From contig NZ_JANUXY010000001.1 of NCBI RefSeq assembly GCF_024814435.1, forward strand, positions 310,001 through 374,000: a stretch of 64,000 nt of DNA, in the 5' to 3' direction. The translations under genes were made by a program, and so were the position numbers. The notes beneath the pieces are model-generated. The model was not told the DNA's origin and did not search any database. It saw only the letters and a program-made list of their open reading frames with translations. Shown here one piece after another: positions 20,097 to 27,334 of this stretch; position 1 is the stretch's first letter, and each line of letters begins with the position of its first letter. The stretch comes from Staphylococcus americanisciuri (GTDB taxonomy: Bacteria > Bacillota > Bacilli > Staphylococcales > Staphylococcaceae).

Positions 20097-21112
20097 GGTA
20101 TACTATCTCCTTTTAATACACTTTTAATTTTTCGTTGTGTTGGTCGTATATTTTTTAAATAGCGCTGTGGGTATTTTATAAGTTTTTCTTTCGCATCTGC
20201 TAACTTACGTCCTTTACGAGCAAGAATTTCATTTGCTTCATTAAAAGTGACCCATTCAAATCGAATTGTTTCACCCGGCCTTTTTTGAATGATGTCAACA
20301 ATATCACTATCAATGACTGTTCCAATCTTTGTGTAGCCGCCAACTGTTTGGCGATCATTCAGCAAGATGATTGGGTTCCCATCTTTCGGTACTTGAATGC
20401 TTCCTAAAGCAACGGGTTCAGAAATAATATCTGCACTTTCCATTGGCTTGATTGACCCACCCTTCAAACGATAACCCATACGGTCTGAACTTTCTGATAC
20501 TTGAAACTCAATATGTTCAATTTCTGCGATGGTACGTTTTGAAAAGGCATCTAACTGTGGCCCATCCATGATGCCAATTGGTAAATCGCTTGATGGACTA
20601 AAACTACTGAAATCAGTAGAACGACCAATTAAATGAATATTCAAGTTAGTAACACGCGTGCGAATAATATCATTTTCTTTTAATACGCGCCCTTTATAAC
20701 CACCAACACGTGTACGCGTATGTGTTGAATAGCTACCTTCAATAAGAGGGATATCTAATTGTTCGGCAAATCCAATGTATGCACGCATACCTGCTTCAGC
20801 CGTTCCTACATCTAAAATGTCACCATATTCTGCTTTGATGACTGTTTGATGTGGAATCGCTTCTCCGTTTAACGTCGCAGAGAACTTAGCACCCGTAATT
20901 GCAAATAAATTTTGAGATAAAAACTTAATTTTTGGACCTATCATAGTTACTTCGAGTGCGGGTTGATTGTCCGTTTCTAACAAAGCATTCAAGATTTCAT
21001 AACTAGGTCGATCCATAACACCAGCAGGAGAAAAACCTTCTGACTGATGACCAAAACGCCCCAAATCTTGTATTGTTGTAAACAAACCTGGTTTGATTAT
21101 TTTAATGCTCAT
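20087..21112 (-). CDS. pxpC: 5-oxoprolinase subunit C (KipA family)
   Basis: 341 residues. IIKPGLFTTIQDLGRFGHQSEG and SPAGVMDRPSYEILNALLE are the start of the biotin-dependent carboxyltransferase-like domain shared with urea carboxylase. ATG at 21112 is preferred over a TTG two codons upstream. Its start lies within the end of pxpB. PxpB and PxpC together form the ATP-dependent half of 5-oxoprolinase. Confidence 0.94.
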   Translation of the reverse strand: MSIKIIKPGLFTTIQDLGRFGHQSEGFSPAGVMDRPSYEILNALLETDNQPALEVTMIGPKIKFLSQNLFAITGAKFSATLNGEAIPHQTVIKAEYGDILDVGTAEAGMRAYIGFAEQLDIPLIEGSYSTHTRTRVGGYKGRVLKENDIIRTRVTNLNIHLIGRSTDFSSFSPSSDLPIGIMDGPQLDAFSKRTIAEIEHIEFQVSESSDRMGYRLKGGSIKPMESADIISEPVALGSIQVPKDGNPIILLNDRQTVGGYTKIGTVIDSDIVDIIQKRPGETIRFEWVTFNEANEILARKGRKLADAKEKLIKYPQRYLKNIRPTQRKIKSVLKGDSIPWT

Positions 21113-21833
21113 AGCCAATTTTCACCCACTCATCATAATTTAATTGTCCTTTTTCTACATACTTCTGAATATGTAAAAACTGTTCTTCATTAATAGCATA
21201 AAATTTGATTTTATCCCCTGGTCGATAGAGAATCTTGGGATCTCGGTTTAAATCAAAGACATCAATAGGTGTACGTCCGATAATTTGCCAACCACCTGGT
21301 GAGTCGGCCGGATATAACCCTGTTTGGTTGTTAGCGATTCCTACTGAGCCAGCAGGTATTTTTAACCGTGGTTCATCTTTTCGTGGCGTATGAATGCGTG
21401 GACTTAATCCCCCTAAAAATGGAAACCCTGGCATAAAGCCAATCATATAAACAAGGTAATAACCTTCTATGTGACATTGAATGACTTCTTCAACTGATAG
21501 TTTATGGTACTCCGCCACGTACTCTAAGTCAGGTCCCCACTTACCACCGTATAATACAGGAATATTCACAATACGTCGCGGTTTGTTTTGTTCTGATGAT
21601 GTTATGGCATGCGCTGTTAGCGATAATTCATCCAACAATGCTTCATATGTGATAGCCATTCCATCAAAATAAACGAGTATTGCACGATAAGATGTTACAA
21701 TCTCTTGGATATATGGATGTGCCAGTGATTTCAAATAATCAGAAACGGTGTTTACCTGATTAAAAATTGATTCACTGATATCAGCAGCAAAATAAATCAT
21801 AAAAGATTGTTCACTTATTTGTTTGAATTCCAT
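21102..21833 (-). CDS. pxpB: 5-oxoprolinase subunit B (KipI family)
   Basis: 243 residues. GFMPGFPFLGGLSPRIHTPR and AGSVGIANNQTGLYPADSPGGW are the family signature. Start chosen at 21833: GGGGG at 21840-21844 is six bases away, while an ATG at 21863 would sit at the predicted transcription start. First gene of a six-gene operon. Confidence 0.94.
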   Translation of the reverse strand: MEFKQISEQSFMIYFAADISESIFNQVNTVSDYLKSLAHPYIQEIVTSYRAILVYFDGMAITYEALLDELSLTAHAITSSEQNKPRRIVNIPVLYGGKWGPDLEYVAEYHKLSVEEVIQCHIEGYYLVYMIGFMPGFPFLGGLSPRIHTPRKDEPRLKIPAGSVGIANNQTGLYPADSPGGWQIIGRTPIDVFDLNRDPKILYRPGDKIKFYAINEEQFLHIQKYVEKGQLNYDEWVKIGYEH

Positions 21834-21869
21834 TTTCATCCCCCTTTCAGAAAACCCTTTCATTGAGCT

Positions 21870-21898
21870 ATTTTATCATTATTACTATTCACTGACAA
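21870..21898 (-). promoter_or_regulatory. Predicted sigma-A promoter of the pxpB operon
   Basis: Minus strand TTGTCA (21893-21898), 17 bases, TAAAAT (21870-21875). Confidence 0.75.
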
Positions 21899-22021
21899 TT
21901 CAATGTTTTTGTTTGAAAGTATTGTAGATATCGTTGAGGAACACAATTTTTGTGAAAATGAACAAAAATCATAGAAAGACTGTTACATAATTTTAGGATA
22001 AATTCATAACATCAAAGGCGC

Positions 22022-22043
22022 TTTATTTAATCGATTAAATAAA
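22022..22043. promoter_or_regulatory. Perfect 22-bp palindrome upstream of the epipeptide operon
   Basis: The half-site TTTATTTAATC is followed at once by its exact reverse complement. It lies 82 bases before the epeX start and about 125 bases upstream of the pxpB promoter on the other strand. The region 21900-22110 is very A+T rich, and no good -35/-10 pair for epeX was found, though TATATT occurs at 22088-22093. Likely an operator for an unlinked regulator (inference). Confidence 0.6.
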
Positions 22044-22124
22044 TAGAAAATTCACAAAAAATACATTTTTATTTTTTGTTTTTATGATATATTAAACTTA
22101 AATAGAAATAAGGAGGTGATTACA

Positions 22125-22289
22125 ATGAATACCAACATTTCAAAACAGCAAAAAGAAAAACACGACACAATGAAAAACTTAGAAATCAAAAATTTAGTTA
22201 AGGATTCTGAAAAATTGGCAAAAGTTAATGACTTATGGTACTTCGTTAAGTCTAAAGCTAACCGTTGGGTCGTAGGTAGTGGTCATTAA
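22125..22289 (+). CDS. epeX: Epipeptide precursor EpeX (YydF family)
   Basis: 54 residues, begins MNTNISKQQKEKHDTMKNLE and ends WYFVKSKANRWVVGSGH. The segment KLAKVNDLWYFVKSK and the end GSGH are as I recall them from B. subtilis YydF, whose last 17 residues are WYFVKSKENRWILGSGH. In B. subtilis, Val36 and Ile44 are converted to D-Val and D-allo-Ile. The matching residues here are Val41 and Val49. AGGAGGTGAT at 22111-22120 is an excellent ribosome site. The gene is followed by its epimerase, protease and exporter. It is too short for common gene callers. The product should be a ribosomally made, exported peptide acting on the membranes of related bacteria (by family). Confidence 0.95.
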   Translation: MNTNISKQQKEKHDTMKNLEIKNLVKDSEKLAKVNDLWYFVKSKANRWVVGSGH

Positions 22290-22292
22290 TTT

Positions 22293-22320
22293 AAGGATTT
22301 CTTGATTATGAGAAATTCTT
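22293..22320 (+). promoter_or_regulatory. Hairpin after epeX
   Basis: AAGGATTTCT and AGAAATTCTT form a 10-bp stem (one G-T pair) with an 8-base loop, four bases after the epeX stop. No T-run follows. It may act as a 3' stabiliser or processing site giving more precursor than enzyme mRNA. Confidence 0.5.
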
Positions 22321-22356
22321 GCAACTGATTTAGTAAAATGTCAATTAGATAGTTTT

Positions 22357-22398
22357 GACTGGGAATAAAACAGAATAATAAATTGTTTTATCTCAGTC
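22357..22398 (+). terminator. Second hairpin between epeX and epeE
   Basis: GACTGGGAATAAAACA and TGTTTTATCTCAGTC pair over about 15 bp with one bulge. ATTTCT follows. It is probably a partial terminator (attenuator) that lets some transcription pass into epeE. Confidence 0.5.
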
Positions 22399-22412
22399 AT
22401 TTCTATCAATTA

Positions 22413-22569
22413 ACACAAGATTGAGGCGAAAGCGCTTAGAATTTGAGCAGAACCAAACGATGAGCAAAATTATTTTCCAAATTTTGACGAAATCTTGCTT
22501 TTGGACACCGTTTATTATTTTCTTAGTATGTATCAATTATGTTTCAGTCCGTTTAATTTCTGGATTTTT
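22413..22569 (+). repeat. Non-coding leader of epeE with a repeat-like segment
   Basis: This stretch is open in the epeE frame, but the encoded residues do not belong to the epimerase. The segment CTTAGAATTTGAGCAGA resembles GTTAGATTTTGAGCTGA at about 38792-38808, so it may be a diverged copy of a dispersed repeat. I see no other feature here. Confidence 0.35.
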
Positions 22570-22582
22570 GGAGAGGATGTTT

Positions 22583-23545
22583 ATGTATCATAAAAGTGTA
22601 TCTATTAATTTAGGTTCGAAATGTAATGCTTCATGTAGTCATTGTTGTTTTTCATGTTCACCTTCGTCAACTCTAAAAATGGACGATTTATATATTAAAA
22701 ATCTAGTTTTAGAGTTTGCTAAAAACCCTCAAATTGAGGTGATTTCTTTTACTGGAGGAGAGATTTTTTTAAACTACCCTTTTTTAAAAGAATTACTTAC
22801 TATTACAAGTAGCTTTAATAAAAAAGTTACACTCATATCTAATGGATTTTGGGGTAACAGTAAAAAACTTTTAAAGCAGTATTTTGATGATTTTATAAAG
22901 TATAATGTAATTGCATTAACAATCAGTTATGATGAATACCATGAACCTTTTATCAAAATTTCAAGCATAAAAAAATTGTTTGAGTTTAGGATGAAATATC
23001 CAGAAATTGAGGTTTCTCTGAATATGGCAGTGACTAAAGATAAAATGTCTGATGATATTTTAAAAAATTTAGGCAGTTCTATACTTGGAGTTAAAATCAC
23101 TAAGTTTCCTATGATTTCAGTTGGAGCAGCTAAGAAGCAGATTCTTAATAAGAATATACATAATTTCTATAACATCGAAACTGATAAAGATTTATTATAT
23201 TGTCCTGGATATGAAATTGTTTATCATCATGATGGAGAAATCTATCCCTGCTGCTCTCCAGCTATATTTCATACTCAACTCTCATTAAGAGAGTCTATGA
23301 GTCAATCACTAGATAGAACTATCGAGAAGTTGAACTCTAACTTATTGCTTTATATAGTTCGAAAAGAAGGTTTTAGTTGGTTTTTGAATATTTTAAAAGA
23401 AAGAAAACTATTAGAAGAATTTGAAGTACCTTCAGAATTTCCATCTGTATGTAGTATTTGTGGTAGTCTATTCAACACAAGTGACAAAATTGAATTTTTT
23501 AGACCGTTCATGGAGAAATATTACAGTGAAACCATTAAAATATGA
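22583..23545 (+). CDS. epeE: Radical-SAM peptide epimerase EpeE (YydG family)
   Basis: 320 residues; B. subtilis YydG is about 319. The radical-SAM motif is CNASCSHC (Cys14, 18, 21). FTGGE follows at 56-60. The YPCCSPAIF block holds Cys223-Cys224; the matching Cys in the B. subtilis enzyme donates the hydrogen atom that inverts Val and Ile. A C-terminal CSICGSLF (Cys290, 293) with Cys207 likely binds a second iron-sulfur cluster. The reading frame is open back to 22421, but GGAGAGG at 22570-22576 points to the ATG at 22583, and YydG-like sequence starts there (MYHKSVSINL). It overlaps epeP by 20 bases. Confidence 0.95.
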   Translation: MYHKSVSINLGSKCNASCSHCCFSCSPSSTLKMDDLYIKNLVLEFAKNPQIEVISFTGGEIFLNYPFLKELLTITSSFNKKVTLISNGFWGNSKKLLKQYFDDFIKYNVIALTISYDEYHEPFIKISSIKKLFEFRMKYPEIEVSLNMAVTKDKMSDDILKNLGSSILGVKITKFPMISVGAAKKQILNKNIHNFYNIETDKDLLYCPGYEIVYHHDGEIYPCCSPAIFHTQLSLRESMSQSLDRTIEKLNSNLLLYIVRKEGFSWFLNILKERKLLEEFEVPSEFPSVCSICGSLFNTSDKIEFFRPFMEKYYSETIKI

Positions 23546-24293
23546 AAATGATGATTATGAAATTCTAGTTCAAAATCATGTTTTTATAAAAGATAAGAAA
23601 GCGAAAAATTATTACAGAAATGACATATCTTCGTTAAATAAAAGCATGCGTGAGTGCCTAATTGAATATCATGAGAAAATAAGTGATAGAACTTTTATAA
23701 TTTATATTGCTTTTATGCTTGTCATGATAATTGCAAACTATATACACCTATTGTACTTACAGAGAGTTCTCATTCCAGATGCTAATAATATTTCTATAGT
23801 GATTATAGTAGTATATTTTGTATTCAATATCATATTACATGAAATTGGGCATATATATTCACTTAAATATTTTGGGAGAAGTTATGATAAATTAGGAGTT
23901 AAACTGAACTTTTATGTATTTCCTGCATTTTATGTTCAAATGAATGAAACTTATATGTTATCTAAAAATGATAAAATAATAGTTCATTCTTTTGGTCTTT
24001 TTATTAACTTCACTCTTATAAACGTGTTTCAATTATTAAATATGCTTTTTATAAACAATTACACCTTAAGTTTGTCTTATCTATTATTTTCTTCCACGAT
24101 GATATGGAATATAGTCCCTATTCTTAATTCAGATGGGTACAAAATAATGTTAGCATTTCTATCTTTAGATGAATTTAGTAATATTACTAAAAATCATTGG
24201 ATTGTAATATTATTCCAAATTATAGGGCTATCAATTGCTATAAATACTTTAATACATTGGATTATTTTCTGGGGCAAATACTTTGGATTATAG
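23526..24293 (+). CDS. epeP: Membrane metalloprotease EpeP (M50-like, YydH family)
   Basis: 255 residues with several membrane segments (about 55-75, 88-108, 150-175, 180-200, 225-248). HEIGH at 105-109 is the HExxH zinc motif and NSDG at 201-204 fits the second M50 motif. Predicted to cut the modified precursor in the membrane, releasing the C-terminal 17-mer. Start is GTG at 23526, ten bases after GGAG; it lies inside the end of epeE. A longer frame to 23421 lies wholly inside epeE and is rejected. Confidence 0.88.
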   Translation: MKPLKYENDDYEILVQNHVFIKDKKAKNYYRNDISSLNKSMRECLIEYHEKISDRTFIIYIAFMLVMIIANYIHLLYLQRVLIPDANNISIVIIVVYFVFNIILHEIGHIYSLKYFGRSYDKLGVKLNFYVFPAFYVQMNETYMLSKNDKIIVHSFGLFINFTLINVFQLLNMLFINNYTLSLSYLLFSSTMIWNIVPILNSDGYKIMLAFLSLDEFSNITKNHWIVILFQIIGLSIAINTLIHWIIFWGKYFGL

Positions 24294-24305
24294 GAGCTGT
24301 TGACA

Positions 24306-24941
24306 TTGAAAATAAAAGATTATTCCCTACAAATCAATGGAAAGTCTTTGATAGAGAATTGTGATTTATGTTTTCATGAAGGTACTATCAATCACATTGT
24401 CGGGAAAAATGGTGTTGGAAAATCACAAATGGCAAAAGATTTTTTACTTAATAATAGTGGGAAGGTTCCTATGTCAATAACTGATAATGTTACATTAATT
24501 TCTAGTGTTTCAAATGTTCCCCAAGACATCACAAAAGAAATTTTATTAAGATTAATCAAACATCATTTTTCAAATGCATCAGATATATTCAATCAAATTT
24601 ATACTATGTTTAATATTGAAGAAATCCCTTCGAAAACATTAATTAAAAATTTGAGTGATGGGCAAAAACAAAAATTGAAATTACTTAGCTTTTTGCTGGA
24701 AGATAAGCCAATAGTGATATTGGATGAGATTACAAATGCACTGGATAAAAAGACTATCAATGAAATTTATAAATTTTTAAATACTTTTATTGATAGTTTC
24801 CCTTCTAAAACAATTATCAATATTACACACAATTTATCTGACTTGAGCAATTTACCAGGCAAATATTTCATCCTTAAAAATAAACAATTAGATGAATATA
24901 AGTCTAAAGATCGCTTAATCAATGATTATATTCATGTATAA
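24306..24941 (+). CDS. epeA: ABC transporter ATPase EpeA (YydI family)
   Basis: 211 residues. Walker A GKNGVGKS (33-40), signature LSDGQKQKLK (Asp replaces the usual second Gly), Walker B IVILDEITNAL. With EpeB it exports or clears the peptide and gives self-protection in Bacillus. TTG at 24306 is nine bases from AGGAG (24292-24296); the TTG at 24300 is too close. A short single-domain ATPase, as in the family. Confidence 0.9.
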   Translation: MKIKDYSLQINGKSLIENCDLCFHEGTINHIVGKNGVGKSQMAKDFLLNNSGKVPMSITDNVTLISSVSNVPQDITKEILLRLIKHHFSNASDIFNQIYTMFNIEEIPSKTLIKNLSDGQKQKLKLLSFLLEDKPIVILDEITNALDKKTINEIYKFLNTFIDSFPSKTIINITHNLSDLSNLPGKYFILKNKQLDEYKSKDRLINDYIHV

Positions 24942-24955
24942 AGAAGGTGATTGGG

Positions 24956-25678
24956 TTGAATTTAGAATTTAAAAAGAGCTTATCGAATAAAATAGTACTC
25001 AGTTTAGTCGTACTTTTCCTATTCTTATTTTTACTCGGATATTTTTTACCTATCGGAATAGACAAAGTTGCTCATCTGAGTTACGGGCAATATTTTTTCA
25101 GTGCGTATACCGTTGCAACAGAGTTTGGATTTTTACTTTTTTCATTTGTTATTGCTTATTTTATAAACAAAGAATACTCAAATAAAAACACATTGTTCTA
25201 TAAACTGATTGGTAATAATGTATTTAGTTTTTTCTATAAGAAAGTAATATTATTATTTATTGAATCTTTCGTGTGTGTGTTATTCTTTGTCACGATTGTT
25301 TCCTTAATATATGGTGATTTTTCTCATTATTTCATGTTAGTTATTTTGTTTTCTTTAGTGATACTACAATACATTATCATCATTGGAACAGTGAGTATTG
25401 TTTCACCCAATGTTTTAATAAGTATTGGCATTAGTATTGTTTATTGGATTAGTTCCATTGTTTTAGTTGCTGTTAACAAGCATGTGTTCGGCATCTTGGC
25501 ACCATTTGAAGCAAGTAATTCACTATACAAAAGTGTAGATCAAGTGTTAAGTAATCAAGCAACTGCTATAGATACACATGATATTAAAACAATTGTTGCA
25601 TTTTTCATACTAGCCTTTATTGTTAACTTGATAGTATTGAGTCTTTCAAAAAAACGCTGGCTAAAGCTAGGTATGTAA
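24956..25678 (+). CDS. epeB: ABC transporter permease EpeB (YydJ family)
   Basis: 240 residues with six hydrophobic segments (about 13-30, 50-70, 95-120, 128-148, 155-175, 215-235). It follows epeA by 14 bases. Start TTG at 24956 lies eight bases after AGAAGG; an upstream GTG at 24947 overlaps that ribosome site. It is the last gene of the epipeptide operon and the likely immunity permease with EpeA. Confidence 0.85.
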   Translation: MNLEFKKSLSNKIVLSLVVLFLFLFLLGYFLPIGIDKVAHLSYGQYFFSAYTVATEFGFLLFSFVIAYFINKEYSNKNTLFYKLIGNNVFSFFYKKVILLFIESFVCVLFFVTIVSLIYGDFSHYFMLVILFSLVILQYIIIIGTVSIVSPNVLISIGISIVYWISSIVLVAVNKHVFGILAPFEASNSLYKSVDQVLSNQATAIDTHDIKTIVAFFILAFIVNLIVLSLSKKRWLKLGM

Positions 25679-25770
25679 TAACAAAGGCTGTTCAGATTCT
25701 GTAGTAGAAATATAATTATAGATACCCTGTTTTATTTATGATACAATCAAGTTGAATAGCTGTCTTCATT

Positions 25771-25802
25771 AGCGTGCAGTCCATTGTGATTGTACGCTTT
25801 TT
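25771..25802 (+). terminator. Possible terminator of the epipeptide operon
   Basis: AGCGTGCA and TGTACGCT pair with one wobble, followed by TTTTT. It overlaps a repeated sequence (25778-25805). Confidence 0.6.
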
Positions 25803-25805
25803 GCA
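25778..25805 (+). repeat. Dispersed repeat, copy 1
   Basis: AGTCCATTGTGATTGTACGC plus TTTTTGCA matches the reverse complement of 38856-38882 with one substitution and one T indel. No coding sense seen; probably the remains of a common intergenic repeat. Confidence 0.65.
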
Positions 25806-25884
25806 TACTAAAAAGCAAAAGGCAGAATGGCTCATTCACGCATCCCACCATAAAAGATGTAGAATAAAAATATAAAACCTAAAT

Positions 25885-25937
25885 AAAACTTCCTTCTACC
25901 CCACTTATTTTTGTGGAGATTATTAGAAGGAAGTTTT
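25885..25937 (-). terminator. Terminator of the apbE-flavoprotein-exporter operon
   Basis: AAAACTTCCTTCT and AGAAGGAAGTTTT form a perfect 13-bp stem with an inner CCCAC/GTGG pair. It can work in both directions and lies 12 bases after the exporter stop. Confidence 0.85.
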
Positions 25938-25949
25938 ATATATTGTGCA

Positions 25950-27332
25950 CTAATGTTTAATTTGATGTTTTGGTATGATGAGCCATGCTGCTAAAAATGC
26001 TAGTCCAACAAGTGCTGCACCCGAAATGAATGCAATTGTAGCGGCTAAGTGAGGTGTATGTGTCGCTACAAGTGATGTATAAACTGTTGTGACAACAGCG
26101 ATACCAAATGCTGCACCTAATGTGGATGTCATTTTAATAATCCCTGATGCCATGCCCACCTTTTCTGCTGGTGCATTGGATACTGCAGTTGAGAGCGCAG
26201 GTGTTGCAAAGAAACCAAGTCCCAATCCAATTAGCGAGAAGCCAATCAAAGCTACAATTGCATATAAGATAAACGGTAACGTCACAATAGAAAGCAACAA
26301 GATACCGATACCGATGCTAATAGGTCCAAGCATAAGCGGTACTTGTGGTCCGTGTTTTTGCATATATTTTTCACCAATTCTAATCATCACTAAACTACCA
26401 ATCATATATGGGATTGTGAGTAGTCCAGCTTTAGCTGCTGACATGCCCATCCCTTGTTGTGCGTAAATATTAAACATAGCAAGCGATCCTATAACCGTAT
26501 TTACTAGTAAGTTTGCTATTGTTGTTCCGATATAAACGCGATTATTAAATAGACTCAAGTCAATAAACGGATGTTGTTTTTGTTTTTCATACATATAAAA
26601 GCCGATAATCGTTAATATAAAGATAACATCCAAAATTAAAATAAATGGGTGTGTCCATCCAAACTTTGTACCTTGTGTAATGACGACGTTAACACTAACC
26701 ATCATCACTAGGAAAATAACAATACCAACAATGTCGAATTTAATACCTTTTGCTGATTCGTCACGTGATTCAGGTGTGCCACGTAATAGCACCATTGCAA
26801 GACAGGCAAAAATAATAGATAGGACGAAAATCCATCGCCAGCCTATAAATGTTGCTACTACACCAGCAAATAATGATGCAAATCCTGTACCACCATATGA
26901 TCCGAATGACCAATAACTCAATGCCTTTTGACGTTCAGCTTCTTGATAGTTTTGGTTAATCAACGCAATGGTTGCTGGCATCAAACACGCGGCTGATAAC
27001 CCTTGTAGCACACGACCTAGCAACAACATAAAAACCATGTTTGAAATAATCAGTGCGGCTGAACCGACAATACTTAGCACGAGTCCGATATAAGTCAATT
27101 TTACGCGTCCCAGCTTGTCTGCCAATCCACCCATAACAACGATAAAAATACCACTCATTAAAGATGTTAAGCTGACTGCGATATTTACTATGCTCATATC
27201 AACTTGATAATCTTGTTGCACGTGTGGCGCAATATTCAATAACGACTGTGCAAATAACCAATAAGTGAGAATCCCTAGAATAATGGCGAGAATCAGTTGA
27301 TTACCACGCTTTTTAGTTTGAGTCAATGTCAC
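25950..27332 (-). CDS. NorB-like major facilitator exporter
   Basis: About 460 residues with about 14 membrane segments. WLFAQSLLNIAPHVQ, GGLADKLGRVKLTYIG and LGRVLQGLSAACLMPATIALI closely resemble S. aureus NorB of the QacA/DHA2 drug:H+ antiporters. The start is GTG: 27332 is preferred since GGAAGGG is five bases away, with GTG 27335 as the alternative; both overlap or abut the stop of the upstream flavoprotein. Being the last gene of a redox operon, it may export a dicarboxylate or other product and not a drug (inference). Confidence 0.85.
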   Translation of the reverse strand: MTLTQTKKRGNQLILAIILGILTYWLFAQSLLNIAPHVQQDYQVDMSIVNIAVSLTSLMSGIFIVVMGGLADKLGRVKLTYIGLVLSIVGSAALIISNMVFMLLLGRVLQGLSAACLMPATIALINQNYQEAERQKALSYWSFGSYGGTGFASLFAGVVATFIGWRWIFVLSIIFACLAMVLLRGTPESRDESAKGIKFDIVGIVIFLVMMVSVNVVITQGTKFGWTHPFILILDVIFILTIIGFYMYEKQKQHPFIDLSLFNNRVYIGTTIANLLVNTVIGSLAMFNIYAQQGMGMSAAKAGLLTIPYMIGSLVMIRIGEKYMQKHGPQVPLMLGPISIGIGILLLSIVTLPFILYAIVALIGFSLIGLGLGFFATPALSTAVSNAPAEKVGMASGIIKMTSTLGAAFGIAVVTTVYTSLVATHTPHLAATIAFISGAALVGLAFLAAWLIIPKHQIKH

Positions 27333-27334
27333 CA

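Noticed and set aside
22421-22582. 54-codon N-terminal extension of the radical-SAM epimerase
   Set aside because: No ribosome site at 22421, the residues are unlike the family, and GGAGAGG before 22583 fits the YydG-like start.
25741-25940. Possible small gene between epeB and the exporter
   Set aside because: Only terminators and a repeat are visible; no ORF with a ribosome site.
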